Shown here: piece after piece, positions 28,643 through 38,198 of the stretch
How positions within the stretch are numbered: position 1 is the stretch's first letter
Layout: the number at the start of each line of letters is the position of its first letter
Assembly: GCF_001543325.1 (NCBI RefSeq)
Contig: NZ_CP013355.1
Span: forward strand, 1,146,001 to 1,210,000
From: Lutibacter profundi
GTDB lineage: Bacteria; Bacteroidota; Bacteroidia; Flavobacteriales; Flavobacteriaceae
DNA: 64,000 nt
Direction of reading: 5' to 3'
The notes under the pieces: generated by a model
Database searches by the model: none
The model's input: only the letters and a program-made list of their open reading frames with translations
What the model was told of the DNA's origin: nothing
Translations under genes and position numbers: made by a program

Positions 28643-31192
28643 TTATCCGCATTTAGAGTGCCCACAATTTTTACACTTTAAACAACCCTCTTCGTAAATT
28701 AAACCTTCCGGATCTCCACATTCAGGGCATTTTTTATCAACAGCTTGGGTACCATCTGTCACAAATTGTTTAAGTGTACGTGCAATACCATTTTTCCAAG
28801 TATTAATGTTTTCATCATACATATTCAGATTGTTAATCAAATCTACCACATAAGGTATTGGCATTCCATGACGTAGTACTCCTGAAATTAGTTTGGCGTA
28901 ATTCCAATATTCTTTATCAAAAGTTCGTGATAACCCCTCTAAAGTTACCTTATATCCCTGCTTATCTAAAAATTGAAAATCGTAACGAGATATTCCGTTT
29001 TCATCTCTATTTTTTATAACCCATCCTTTTTCTAACCAAGTTGGTAAAATAAATGCGTCTTCCATTTTTCCTGTAAATACTTCATAAGGTCTATTATTTA
29101 TCAATCCAACAACAGCTACCCATTTATCATAATCATTTTGAAATCTCACTACCTTAGCCTCTATTTTTTTAGGTCGCTTAGGAAATTTGGTATCGGCATA
29201 ACAATCCTCTTTTTTTGATTCCTTTTTATCATCGTTAGCAACCAAAATACCACTACGTGAACCGTCTCTATAAACTGTAATTCCTTTCAATCCTTTTTTC
29301 CAAGATTCTATATAAATATCTCCTACTGTTTCTACAGAAACATCTGAAGCTAAATTAATTGTAGAACTAATTGAGTGTGTAGTATATTTTTGAACTAATG
29401 CCTGCATTTCAATTCTTTTCACCCAATCTATCTCTGGCGCAGTTGCACCGTTATAAGGGCTTTCTTTATAATCCGTTTTACCTGTTACTTCCATCCATTT
29501 TTTTAACTTAGGGTGGTAAACCTCAAACTCTTCATAAGCATCTCCTAAATCATCTACATACGCTATTTTGGCATTATCATCATCTTGATTTACCTTCCTT
29601 CTTCTTTTATAAGACAACAGGAAAACAGGTTCAATTCCTGATGATGTTTGTGCCAACATACTTAAGCTTCCAGTTGGAGCAACGGTACTAATTGAAATAT
29701 TTCTTCTGCCATATTTCATCATTCTTTTATAAATTGAAGGGAATTCTTTTTCAATCATTTGCACAAACTCAGAAAAATTTTCAATTTCAGGATTGAATGC
29801 TTCAAATTTTCCACGAGTTATTGCCATATCAATACTGCAATCAAATTCAGCTTTAAATTTGGTTTTCATTATTTCATCAACAACTGCAATGGCTTCATTT
29901 GTGTCAAATTTCTCACCTAAAGCAGCCATTGTATCGGCCAAAGCTGTAAAGCCTAAACCTGTTCTTCTACCTTGTTTACCTGTTTTATATAATAATTTCC
30001 AAGTATCAATTTCAACCTGTTTAATATTAAGAGGTTCTTTATCGTGCATTATTTTATTAAAAATCTTATCAACAGCTTCCAATTCTAAATCAACTAAATC
30101 ATCCATCAATCGTTGTGATTCATAGGCTATTTTATATAATTTTTTAAAATTGAATTTGGCTTTTTCAGTAAAGGGGTTTTCAACAAAACTATATAAATTA
30201 ATTGCTATTAGGCGACAACTATCTCCTCCTTGCATTGCTATTTCTGAACAAGGATTTGTAGAGCTATTTTTAAATCCGGGATATATTGATGACGTTGAAT
30301 AAAAATGCTGACGATCCCAAAATATCAAACCCGGTTCTGCGGTGTTATGAGCACTTTTAATTATGGTATTCCACAATTCTTTTGCTTTAATTGTTTTAGT
30401 ATATTGAGGGGTTTTACTATCAATTGGCCAACGTAAGGTAAAATCATCATCATTTACAACAGCAATCATAAATTCATCTGATAAACGAAGCGATATATTG
30501 GCTCCTGTAATTTTAGATAAATCTTGTTTTACAGTCACAAAATCTTCAATATCAGGATGTGCAATATCCATTGTTAACATCAATGCCCCTCTCCTACCAT
30601 TTTGAGCAACTTCTCTGGTGGTATTTGAAAAACGATTCATAAATGAAACAGCTCCAGTAGTACTTCCTGCAGCATTTGAAACTGATGCTCCATTTGGTCT
30701 TAAATTTGACAAATCAACACCTACTCCACAACGACGTTTAAATAGTTGTGCTAGTTGCTGGTCTGTATAAAAAATTCCCCCATAAGAATCGTATACTGGA
30801 GGTACTACAACACAATTTGACAAAGAAGCAATTGTATTATTATTACCTAAAGATGACATTACACTTCCTTGAGGTATTATATATTTAAAATCTTTAAACA
30901 TCTCTAAAATGGCTTCTTCTGATAAGAATTCACGTTTTTTACCATAAGCAGATAAACCTTCTGTACTCTTTTCTTTTCCAAAATATTTTTTTTCAATGCG
31001 GGCAAATTCAACTGCCATTCTTTGATGCATATCATGAGGAGTGGCTTCTAAAAATTCACCCTTCTTATTCTTCATCGCATACTTGTTAATCCAAGTAGTT
31101 GCGGCAAGCTCATCGCCATTAAAATAAGCTAAAGAACTCTCTAGCACCTCTTTATATGTAAATATTTTTGAAAAGATTAGTTGTTCTGCCAT
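28643..31192 (-). CDS. nrdJ: Adenosylcobalamin-dependent (class II) ribonucleoside reductase
   Basis: 849 residues. The reductase barrel has LRPNGASVSNAAGSTTGAVS, NGRRGALMLTMDIAHPDIED, the active-site SSTNPCSEIAMQGGDSC and STVAPTGSLSMLAQTSSG. A TSCPD-like region and a cysteine-rich tail (CPECGDPEGLIYEEGCLKC, then KNCGHSKCG) complete the NrdJ type; the tail cysteines probably relay electrons or bind zinc. It makes deoxyribonucleotides with a B12 cofactor and works with or without oxygen. No small radical-generating subunit is next to it, as expected. No clear cobalamin riboswitch was recognised in the 168 bases upstream. Confidence 0.93.
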   Translation of the reverse strand: MAEQLIFSKIFTYKEVLESSLAYFNGDELAATTWINKYAMKNKKGEFLEATPHDMHQRMAVEFARIEKKYFGKEKSTEGLSAYGKKREFLSEEAILEMFKDFKYIIPQGSVMSSLGNNNTIASLSNCVVVPPVYDSYGGIFYTDQQLAQLFKRRCGVGVDLSNLRPNGASVSNAAGSTTGAVSFMNRFSNTTREVAQNGRRGALMLTMDIAHPDIEDFVTVKQDLSKITGANISLRLSDEFMIAVVNDDDFTLRWPIDSKTPQYTKTIKAKELWNTIIKSAHNTAEPGLIFWDRQHFYSTSSIYPGFKNSSTNPCSEIAMQGGDSCRLIAINLYSFVENPFTEKAKFNFKKLYKIAYESQRLMDDLVDLELEAVDKIFNKIMHDKEPLNIKQVEIDTWKLLYKTGKQGRRTGLGFTALADTMAALGEKFDTNEAIAVVDEIMKTKFKAEFDCSIDMAITRGKFEAFNPEIENFSEFVQMIEKEFPSIYKRMMKYGRRNISISTVAPTGSLSMLAQTSSGIEPVFLLSYKRRRKVNQDDDNAKIAYVDDLGDAYEEFEVYHPKLKKWMEVTGKTDYKESPYNGATAPEIDWVKRIEMQALVQKYTTHSISSTINLASDVSVETVGDIYIESWKKGLKGITVYRDGSRSGILVANDDKKESKKEDCYADTKFPKRPKKIEAKVVRFQNDYDKWVAVVGLINNRPYEVFTGKMEDAFILPTWLEKGWVIKNRDENGISRYDFQFLDKQGYKVTLEGLSRTFDKEYWNYAKLISGVLRHGMPIPYVVDLINNLNMYDENINTWKNGIARTLKQFVTDGTQAVDKKCPECGDPEGLIYEEGCLKCKNCGHSKCG

Positions 31193-31360
31193 TGTAAAAA
31201 TTGTTTTTGTTTGGTGAATTTTGAGTTACTAAAATTATTGAATATTTAAACCTATTTCATCTTCTATTGAAATTAGTTAATAACATTTCATTGTTGAAAA
31301 CTCAAAAATTTTACGTTATTAATTTTTTGTAGATTTAAGGAATTCTAATTTTAAAATTTT

Positions 31361-31921
31361 TTGAATACAAAAATTCACAATTTATCTTTAGGTGGAGTAA
31401 CAGGAATTATTGTTGGTTTTTTAGGAATTATTTTTATATACTTCATCCATTTTATTCTGAATCAATACCTTTCTGCTTCAGAAGGAGTAGCTCTATTACC
31501 TATTTCATTTTTTCAACTATTATTAGTTGCTATTTGTTTTATATATATATTATTTTCTTACATTTTAATTGTGCTTATTAATAAGAAGCGAAAAAAACAT
31601 GAGGTAAAAAAATGGAATTCAAATGCAAAACAAATTAGACGTATTTATTTAATTCACCTAATTTTTGGTGGAATTATTCTCTATTATATCTTAGTTGTAG
31701 GTGATTTAAAATTAATTATACCAACTTCTCTAATACTGTATGGAATTGCAAGCGTTTTAGCTAATAAATTCACAAGAGGGGCTACAAGAGTTTTAGGATT
31801 TCTATTTCTCTTAAATGGGGTTTTAGCATTTATTTATCCTAATTATTCATTTATTTTATGGGGTATTTCTTTTGGTATTTATCATATTTGTTACGGCATC
31901 ATTTATAATAACAAAATATAA
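31361..31921 (+). CDS. Small polytopic membrane protein, unknown function
   Basis: 186 residues from a TTG start at 31361; no ATG is available near the start of the hydrophobic core and the TTG is preceded by an A/T-rich leader. About five or six membrane helices are visible (GGVTGIIVGFLGIIFIYFIH near the start, then VALLPISFFQLLLVAICFIY), with a basic loop KKRKKHEVKKWN in the middle. I do not recognise a family. Convergent with the DUF3820 gene. Confidence 0.65.
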   Translation: MNTKIHNLSLGGVTGIIVGFLGIIFIYFIHFILNQYLSASEGVALLPISFFQLLLVAICFIYILFSYILIVLINKKRKKHEVKKWNSNAKQIRRIYLIHLIFGGIILYYILVVGDLKLIIPTSLILYGIASVLANKFTRGATRVLGFLFLLNGVLAFIYPNYSFILWGISFGIYHICYGIIYNNKI

Positions 31922-31947
31922 ATGTTCAATTAAAACCCTTTAATTTC

Positions 31948-32166
31948 TTATTCTCTTAATTTACGAACCAAACCTTCCAATCCATTCAACTGTATTTCAT
32001 AAACTAAATGTAGCATTTCTCCAAATTTTCCAGAGGGAAACCCTTTATTATGGTACCATACAATGTAATGTTCAGGCAAATCTATTAAATACTTCCCTTT
32101 ATATTTCCCATAAGGCATTTTGGTGTTTGCCAATTTTTCTAACAAATGCTGTTGGTTATTCTCCAT
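31948..32166 (-). CDS. DUF3820 family small protein
   Basis: 72 residues from ATG 32166, preferred over a TTG two codons upstream. The conserved DUF3820 pattern is clear: KMPYGKYKGKYLIDLPEHYI, VWYHNKGFPSGKFGEMLHLV and LNGLEGLVRKL. The family is small and cytoplasmic, with no established role. It overlaps the end of the upstream oxidoreductase gene by 11 bases, so the two are probably co-translated. Confidence 0.85.
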   Translation of the reverse strand: MENNQQHLLEKLANTKMPYGKYKGKYLIDLPEHYIVWYHNKGFPSGKFGEMLHLVYEIQLNGLEGLVRKLRE

Positions 32167-33358
32167 CAACAAAATCTTGTAAATAACTAAACCTTTGAGT
32201 TAATTTCCCATTTTCTGTCATTTTGGCTCTTTCCAAAACACCATCTTTATCATTGTTGAAAAAAGCAGGAATAACATATTTGGCAAAACTAATTCCAAAC
32301 CCTTCAGAAGCATCTTTAGGAAGTTCACACGGTAAATTATCAACCGCCATAACAGCAATTGCATTTTCATCTTTAAAATCTACTTCTTCTTCAGTTTTAG
32401 GATTGTAGCCATAATTTGGCTCAGCAATTGTTGAAGGTCTTATAGTAGATGCAACGGGTCCATCAATATCACAACTTATATCTGCTACCACTTTTATATT
32501 AAAATTAGCAGATTTAGCATCTTCACGTGTAAATATATACGGAGATCCAACACCAAAAAAGTGACAAGCAATATACATATCGGCCACTTTGGCAAAACGC
32601 ATGAAGTCTCCTTTATAGTCTTGAGGGTTCTTAAAGAAATCTTCTTCATTAATAATCTTACCATCTTTTCTTTTGTTATAATCTAACACATCAATCTGTA
32701 CATATACAGGCTCATTAAAAGTTTGTGTCAAAAATTCTTCAACTGAAACTTCTTTCATCCCCATTCCATCTAACATTTCTTTAGCGCCATTACTAACCCT
32801 ACCTTTTCCTGTTAAAACAATTTTAATGTTTGGAAGTTGTAGTTTTTTCAATTCACTAATCAACATTTTTTGATCGTGTAACACCTCAGCCTTTGGTAAA
32901 TTATACAACTCAAATTTCAAACCATAGGTTCTAAATCCGTTGTAAGCACCAACAATACCGGCATATCTTCCAAAAGCAACCAATCGTATACCTTTTTCAT
33001 TTGTTATGGTCTCATGGTCATACAATTCAATGTTTTTATTTAAAATAGCTCTTAATAATTTTCTATTATATGCTTGCTTTTTTATAGTGTGGGAAAAGAA
33101 AAAATATTTTTTATTAGGTATCAGGTTTTCAATCGGAACTTCTTTTACCCCCAATAGAACATCGCAATCTGACACATCATTCACAACTTCTATTCCTTCT
33201 TTTTTATAGGCTTCATCAGAAAAAAAACGACTGTCAGAACTTTCAACTTTAATTTCTAATTTTGGATATTTAAGAAGTAATTCTTTACATTTTTCTGGAG
33301 ATAATACAACTCTTTTATCTGGAGGATTTTTCCTTTCCTTAATAATTCCTATCTTCAT
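32156..33358 (-). CDS. NAD(P)-dependent oxidoreductase, alanine dehydrogenase/saccharopine dehydrogenase-like
   Basis: 400 residues. The N-domain opens MKIGIIKERKNPPDKRVVLS, matching AlaDh/PNT-type proteins, and contains YFFFSHTIKKQAYNRKL. The middle has GIVGAYNGFRTYG and a Rossmann-like NIKIVLTGKGRVSNGAKEML. The C-terminal part includes VADISCDIDGPVASTIRPST and AVMAVDNLPCELPKDASEGF, typical of LYS1-like saccharopine dehydrogenase relatives. The substrate cannot be decided from sequence alone; the reaction is probably an NAD(P)-linked amino-acid oxidoreduction. Upstream of and overlapping the DUF3820 gene. Confidence 0.8.
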   Translation of the reverse strand: MKIGIIKERKNPPDKRVVLSPEKCKELLLKYPKLEIKVESSDSRFFSDEAYKKEGIEVVNDVSDCDVLLGVKEVPIENLIPNKKYFFFSHTIKKQAYNRKLLRAILNKNIELYDHETITNEKGIRLVAFGRYAGIVGAYNGFRTYGLKFELYNLPKAEVLHDQKMLISELKKLQLPNIKIVLTGKGRVSNGAKEMLDGMGMKEVSVEEFLTQTFNEPVYVQIDVLDYNKRKDGKIINEEDFFKNPQDYKGDFMRFAKVADMYIACHFFGVGSPYIFTREDAKSANFNIKVVADISCDIDGPVASTIRPSTIAEPNYGYNPKTEEEVDFKDENAIAVMAVDNLPCELPKDASEGFGISFAKYVIPAFFNNDKDGVLERAKMTENGKLTQRFSYLQDFVDGE

Positions 33359-33437
33359 AAATAACTGGTATAAATTTTGATACGAATATATTGTGAATTA
33401 AAGAATATAACAAGTAATTGGTTTAACATATTTTTTA

Positions 33438-33445
33438 TAAATTTG
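33438..33445 (+). promoter_or_regulatory. Probable -7 box for tmRNA
   Basis: TAAATTTG fits the TAnnTTTG consensus and precedes the mature tmRNA 5' end by about 40 bases, as expected for a precursor trimmed by RNase P. The TTTGCCCTCCTT that starts inside the box recurs exactly at the promoter at 53185-53192. Confidence 0.5.
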
Positions 33446-33483
33446 CCCTCCTTCTTTTAGGGGGTAATGTTCTTTGAATTATT

Positions 33484-33874
33484 GGGGACGATTGGTTTTG
33501 ACTGCAAGATCAATTAAAGTAGAAGCATGCCGAGTAATGAAATAGCACTCGTAAATCTCAATTTCAACATTTTAAACGGCGAAGATAACTACGCTTTAGC
33601 TGCTTAATCCGAATTACAGTAGGATGAGCCTCGTTGCACAAGGTGCAAAAGCTAAATGCCTCTTGAAAGCCTTGGTTAGCGGCGGTCAGCTAAGAGGCAT
33701 CGTAAAAGTTAACATAGATTTGCTAAGGTTTCGATAGCATTTTGAAACTAAAGAAACTAAGCTTAAAGTGGGTGGTTTTCAATCATCTTTAAGTCTAAAA
33801 CCAAATGAAAACTAAGCATGTAGAAACTATTTTGGTTGCTTGTTTGGACCCGGGTTCGATTCCCGGCGTCTCCA
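33484..33874 (+). ncRNA. ssrA: tmRNA (transfer-messenger RNA)
   Basis: The 5' end GGGGACGATTGGTTTTGACT and the 3' tRNA-like end GGGTTCGATTCCCGGCGTCTCC form the alanyl acceptor and T arms (33484-33490 pairs with 33867-33873; the discriminator base is A33874). The CCA tail is not fully encoded (ACT follows). The tag frame at 33578-33607 uses resume codon GGC and reads GEDNYALAA, then TAA, a typical Bacteroidota proteolysis tag. tmRNA rescues stalled ribosomes with SmpB. Length about 391 bases, one piece. Confidence 0.97.
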
Positions 33875-33964
33875 CTATTATTTAAATTAAAGCCATTTTT
33901 TACAGGTTTCTTTAACTAATTCTATTCTAATTTTATATACCTTTATCTCTAAATTTTAGATTTA

Positions 33965-35233
33965 ATGGATTTTTTTAAAAGCATACCTCAAGATTTTATC
34001 AATTTTTTTTTAGTCACTATTTTTTCTCTTCTAATAGGTTTGGAACAGAGAAAAATTCACGAAAAACAAAAAAATGAAGTCTTATTTGGTACAGATAGAA
34101 CTTTCGCTCTCGTTGGTATTTTAGGTTTTGTACTATATACTTTAAACCCTATTACATATATTCCCTTTTTAACTGGATTTGTAACATTAACTATTCTATT
34201 AGCTATTTTTTATAATTATAAACTAATGAAAACGTCCTTAGCCGGATTTACTTCAATAATTGCAGTGCTTTTAACTTATACCATTACACCTATAATTTAT
34301 ACTCAACCTCATTGGATGGTTTTATCCATAATTGTTGGAATTCTAATTTTGTTAGAAATTAAAGAAGATTTGTTTAAAATTTCACAAAAGATAAGTAATA
34401 CTGAGTTTATTACACTTGCAAAATTTATTATAATTGCAGGAATTATTCTACCAATACTTCCAAATGAACCCATTTTTTCTTTTATTAGTATATCACCCTA
34501 CAAATTTTGGTTAGCAATTGTTGCTGTTTCAACTATATCATATATTAGTTATTTATTGCAAAAATATGTATTTCAAAATGCAGGATTATTACTAACAGGT
34601 ATTTTAGGTGGAATGTACAGTAGCACTGCAACTACAATAGTTCTTGCTCGAAAAAGTAAAGACGGTTCTTCTGCATCTAAAATTGTTGCCAGTATTTTAT
34701 TTGCAACTGCCATGATGTATATTCGCTTATTCGTTTTGGCCTTTATTTTTAATAAAACAGTAGCGCAATCTCTAGTGTATTTTTTTATTCCATTAACCTT
34801 TTTTAGTATTCTTTTAGCTTTATTTTTCAACTCTAAAGACAATGTTAATGAAGTTAACCAAAAGCAAATAACTTACAAAAACCCTTTAGAATTTAAAACT
34901 GCTTTTATATTTGGGTTATTATTTGTTGTTTTTGCAATGGTTACAGATTTAGTACTTAAATATTACGGAAATTCTGGTGTAAAAATACTATCCGTAATTG
35001 TTGGAGTTACCGATATTGATCCGTTTATATTAAATTTATTTCAAACAAAAAATAATTCACTTACAATCACTTTAATTGTTCAAGCAACAATATTGGCTAC
35101 CATAAGCAATGCTTTAATTAAGATGGGATATGCACTGTTTTTTGGAAATAAGAAAATAGCGTCTAAAATTATTTTTGGGTTTTTAGCTATTATTTTTTTT
35201 AGTATCCTTTTATTACTAATAGTTCGGGTTTAA
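33965..35233 (+). CDS. MgtC/SapB-DUF4010 family membrane protein
   Basis: 422 residues with about 12 membrane helices. The N-terminal third has the MgtC-like signature (FFLVTIFSLLIGLEQRKIHE, GTDRTFALVGILGFVLYTL). The C-terminal part is the DUF4010 region (QNAGLLLTGILGGMYSSTAT, TTIVLARKSKD, ILSVIVGVTDIDPFILNL). MgtC-like proteins are linked to magnesium limitation and membrane potential, but for the DUF4010 fusion type a transported substrate is not established. It lies alone between tmRNA and nagB, convergent with nagB. Confidence 0.82.
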   Translation: MDFFKSIPQDFINFFLVTIFSLLIGLEQRKIHEKQKNEVLFGTDRTFALVGILGFVLYTLNPITYIPFLTGFVTLTILLAIFYNYKLMKTSLAGFTSIIAVLLTYTITPIIYTQPHWMVLSIIVGILILLEIKEDLFKISQKISNTEFITLAKFIIIAGIILPILPNEPIFSFISISPYKFWLAIVAVSTISYISYLLQKYVFQNAGLLLTGILGGMYSSTATTIVLARKSKDGSSASKIVASILFATAMMYIRLFVLAFIFNKTVAQSLVYFFIPLTFFSILLALFFNSKDNVNEVNQKQITYKNPLEFKTAFIFGLLFVVFAMVTDLVLKYYGNSGVKILSVIVGVTDIDPFILNLFQTKNNSLTITLIVQATILATISNALIKMGYALFFGNKKIASKIIFGFLAIIFFSILLLLIVRV

Positions 35234-35248
35234 TTCAAAAAATAACAC

Positions 35249-37186
35249 TTAAAAATGCCACCTCACAAATGCTTCTATTGCAGCATAATCAGCCAAACCT
35301 AATTCTTTATATTTTTCTGCCGTTTTTGTATTTCTATCTTCAGCACGCATCCAAAACTCTCTAATGTCACTACCTTGAAACATCACACCATCTTTTTGTG
35401 ATTGATGAAAGAATATGGCTTTTCTTTTCTTTAACACTTGATCTGGGCTCATTGGTACAGCCATATCAATTTCGTGAATTTCCCATTCCTGCCAAGCTCC
35501 TTTGTATAACCATACCCAACAGTTATTCATAAACGATTTTGATTTTAGTATTGCTAAAGATTCAAAAAGCGCATTTAAACTCACTCTATGTGTTCCATGT
35601 GGATCAGCTAAATCACCTGCCGCATATATTTGATGTGGTTTGATATCTTCAATAATTTTACACATTATTTTAATATCTTCTTTTCCTAACGGATTTTTTT
35701 TGATGCCTCCCGTTTCATAAAAAGGTAAATTTAAAAAGTGTACGTTTTTATCAGGCACACCTAAATATCTTGTAGCAGCTAAAGATTCTCTTTTTCTTAT
35801 CAACCCCTTAAGTTTTCTAACTTCAATAGTATCAATTACATTTTCTTTTTTAGATTTTATTTGCTCAATGAGAGTTGAAATAAAAGTGTCATCTTTTTTA
35901 CAACTCATTTCTTTTGATACTTCTGCAAATTTCAAAGCTTCATAATCAGAAACAGCTATATTTCCAGAAGTTTGATACGCTATATGAACTTCGTGTCCTT
36001 GAGTCACTAATCTATCAAAAGTACCCCCCATTGATATTACATCATCATCTGGATGTGGACTAAAAATTAAAACTCTCTTTTTAGTTGGAATTGCTCTTTC
36101 AGGTCTTGAAGTATCATCAGCATTTGGTTTACCTCCCGGCCAACCCGTAATGGTATGCTGTACTTTATTGAACATTTTAATGTTTAAGTCGTATGATGAA
36201 CCTTCTTCTGCCAATAAACTAGACATTCCATTATCATTGTAATCTTCATCTATTAATTTCAGAATTGATTTTCCTGTTTTTTGACACAGCCAAATAATTG
36301 CTTTACTACTCAATTTATCATCCCAAATACATGGCCCAACTAACCAAGGAGTATTTATTCTTGTTAATTCTGAAGCAGCCTCTTCATCCAATACAAATGT
36401 TGTGTTTTTATGATGCTGTAAATACGTTGCTGGTACTTTTGACGACACTTCGCCTTCAATTGTCTTTTTTATTACCAAAGATTTGTTATGCCCCCAAGCT
36501 AACAAAATAATTCTTTTAGCTTTTCTAACAGTTCTTATACCCATTGTTATTGCTTTCTTTGGAACATTATCTATTCCTAAAAAAGCAGATGCAGCATCAG
36601 CTCTTGTTATATAATCTAACGTAATACTTCTTGTTTCAGAATTAAAATGAGAGCCTGGTTCATTAAAACCAATATGCCCTGTTCTCCCTATTCCTAACAA
36701 TTGTAAATCGATACCTCCATTATCTTCAATCATTTTTTCGTACGCAATACAATATTGGTGTAATTCATTACTTTTAACTGTACCATTTGGTATGTGTACA
36801 TTTTCAGGCAATATATCAACATGATTAAACAAATGCTCGTGCATAAAATAAAAATAACTCTGAATATTACTTTTATCCATTGGATAATATTCGTCTAAAT
36901 TAAAGGTAATAACATTTGAAAAACTTAAGCCCTCTTCTTTATGCATCCTAACTAACTCTTCATAAACTTTTATAGGAGATGATCCAGTTGCCAAACCCAA
37001 TACGCATTTTTTCCCTTCTTTTTGTTTGCGTAAAATCAAATCAGCTATTTCCAGAGCAACAGTTTTAGATCCAATATTAGAGTTTGAAAAAATTACATTA
37101 TGTATTTTTTCAAATCTAGTATCTTCAAATTTACCCGCTTCTTGGTATTTTATATTTTTTAGATAAGCCTGTTGAGTATCTTTCAT
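35249..37186 (-). CDS. nagB: Glucosamine-6-phosphate deaminase fused to a PIG-L (LmbE-like) deacetylase domain
   Basis: 645 residues against about 265 for stand-alone NagB. Residues 30-300 are NagB: GLATGSSPIKVYEEL (64-78), FNLDEYYPMD (95-104) and GIGRTGHIGFNEPGS (165-179). Residues about 371-600 are a PIG-L domain with an intact metal motif, FSPHPDDDVISMGG (375-388), and a late histidine pair in DPHGTHR (H530, H533). NagB converts glucosamine-6-P to fructose-6-P and ammonia. Long NagB proteins with this tail occur in Bacteroidota; the tail's substrate is not established. No separate nagA is in the window, so the tail could deacetylate GlcNAc-6-P (inference). Divergent from the DeoR regulator, with repeat operators between. 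Confidence 0.93.
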   Translation of the reverse strand: MKDTQQAYLKNIKYQEAGKFEDTRFEKIHNVIFSNSNIGSKTVALEIADLILRKQKEGKKCVLGLATGSSPIKVYEELVRMHKEEGLSFSNVITFNLDEYYPMDKSNIQSYFYFMHEHLFNHVDILPENVHIPNGTVKSNELHQYCIAYEKMIEDNGGIDLQLLGIGRTGHIGFNEPGSHFNSETRSITLDYITRADAASAFLGIDNVPKKAITMGIRTVRKAKRIILLAWGHNKSLVIKKTIEGEVSSKVPATYLQHHKNTTFVLDEEAASELTRINTPWLVGPCIWDDKLSSKAIIWLCQKTGKSILKLIDEDYNDNGMSSLLAEEGSSYDLNIKMFNKVQHTITGWPGGKPNADDTSRPERAIPTKKRVLIFSPHPDDDVISMGGTFDRLVTQGHEVHIAYQTSGNIAVSDYEALKFAEVSKEMSCKKDDTFISTLIEQIKSKKENVIDTIEVRKLKGLIRKRESLAATRYLGVPDKNVHFLNLPFYETGGIKKNPLGKEDIKIMCKIIEDIKPHQIYAAGDLADPHGTHRVSLNALFESLAILKSKSFMNNCWVWLYKGAWQEWEIHEIDMAVPMSPDQVLKKRKAIFFHQSQKDGVMFQGSDIREFWMRAEDRNTKTAEKYKELGLADYAAIEAFVRWHF

Positions 37187-37223
37187 TATTCCTTTTATTT
37201 ATTTTGTAAAAATAAAAATAAAA

Positions 37224-37267
37224 ATGCTTTAAAAAAAGATTTTATGCATTTTTATGCATTTTTGTGC
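37224..37267. promoter_or_regulatory. Iterated ATGC operator in the nagB/deoR intergenic region
   Basis: ATGC cores occur at 37224, 37244 and 37254, and GTGC at 37264, so spacing is exactly 10 or 20 bases. The last three units read TTTATGCATT, TTTATGCATT and TTTGTGCACT. One-helical-turn direct repeats are typical of DeoR-type regulators, and a DeoR gene is the neighbour. The array is about 40-65 bases upstream of the likely nagB start of transcription (which is not certain). Confidence 0.6.
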
Positions 37268-37427
37268 ACTAAAATTTATCATCCTCTCCAATTCAAATCC
37301 ATCTCAACCTCATAAAATTTCACTTAATTCTATATTCCTAAATTTATTATTAAATAAAGAACAATATAAAAAGTAAAAAATATTTTGCATATTTGTGCTT
37401 GTTAATACAATTAACAACGTATACAGC

Positions 37428-38177
37428 ATGCTAAAAGAAGAAAGACACCATTATATATTAGATAAGATTAAGTTAAGTAGAAAAGTCTTATCTGCCGATT
37501 TAAGTATTGAATTAAAAGTTTCTGAAGACACTATTCGAAGAGATTTAAACGAGCTATCTTCCAAAAAGTTAATTAAGAAAGTCCACGGAGGAGCATTGCC
37601 AATTGATAACCTAGCTTCATCATATTTAGAAAGAAGTAATTTTAACTTAGAAGAAAAAAATATCATTGCAAAAAAAGCTTTAAGCTTAATAAAGGACGGT
37701 CAAGTTATTATTATGAGTGGAAGCACCACCAACCTACAATTGGCAAAAATTATACCTTCAGATATTAATGCTACCATTTACACCTATAGCCTACCTATTG
37801 CTCTTGAGTTAACCAAACACCCCTCAATTGAAATTATATTTATTGGAGGGAAATTATACAAACCCGCACAAGTTACTATTGGCTTAGATGTGGTATCTTT
37901 TATATCTCAATTAAGAACAGATTTATGTTTTATGGGTACTGAAGGCATTAATGTTTCAAGCGGAATGACAGAACCTAACTGGGAAGTTTCTCACATAAAA
38001 AAGTGTATGATTTCTGCCAGTGATAAAGTTATTGTGCTTTGTACCCAAAATAAAATAAATAAAATTAAACGATATGCAGTAGCTCCTATTCATAAAATAG
38101 ACACTATTGTCACTAATATTGATCCTTCCGATTCAATTTTTAATGAATTTAAAGAAAAAGGTGTCAAAACCCTTTGA
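37428..38177 (+). CDS. DeoR/GlpR-family sugar-phosphate-responsive regulator
   Basis: 249 residues from ATG 37428; an upstream in-frame start at 37395 adds 11 atypical residues, while this one gives the standard opening LKEERHHYILDKIKLSRKV. The winged-helix recognition region is LKVSEDTIRRDLNELSSKKL followed by IKKVHGGALP. The C-terminal sensor domain (DeoRC) has VIIMSGSTTNLQLAKIIP, YTYSLPIALELTK and CFMGTEGINVSSGMTEP. DeoR regulators bind sugar phosphates; glucosamine-6-P or GlcNAc-6-P is the natural guess here. It stands between nagB and susC and probably controls both. Confidence 0.9.
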   Translation: MLKEERHHYILDKIKLSRKVLSADLSIELKVSEDTIRRDLNELSSKKLIKKVHGGALPIDNLASSYLERSNFNLEEKNIIAKKALSLIKDGQVIIMSGSTTNLQLAKIIPSDINATIYTYSLPIALELTKHPSIEIIFIGGKLYKPAQVTIGLDVVSFISQLRTDLCFMGTEGINVSSGMTEPNWEVSHIKKCMISASDKVIVLCTQNKINKIKRYAVAPIHKIDTIVTNIDPSDSIFNEFKEKGVKTL

Positions 38178-38198
38178 AAAACTTACAAAAACATAAGC

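Noticed and set aside
31193-31360. Cobalamin riboswitch ahead of the B12-dependent reductase
   Set aside because: I could not find the B12-box consensus in the 168-base gap.
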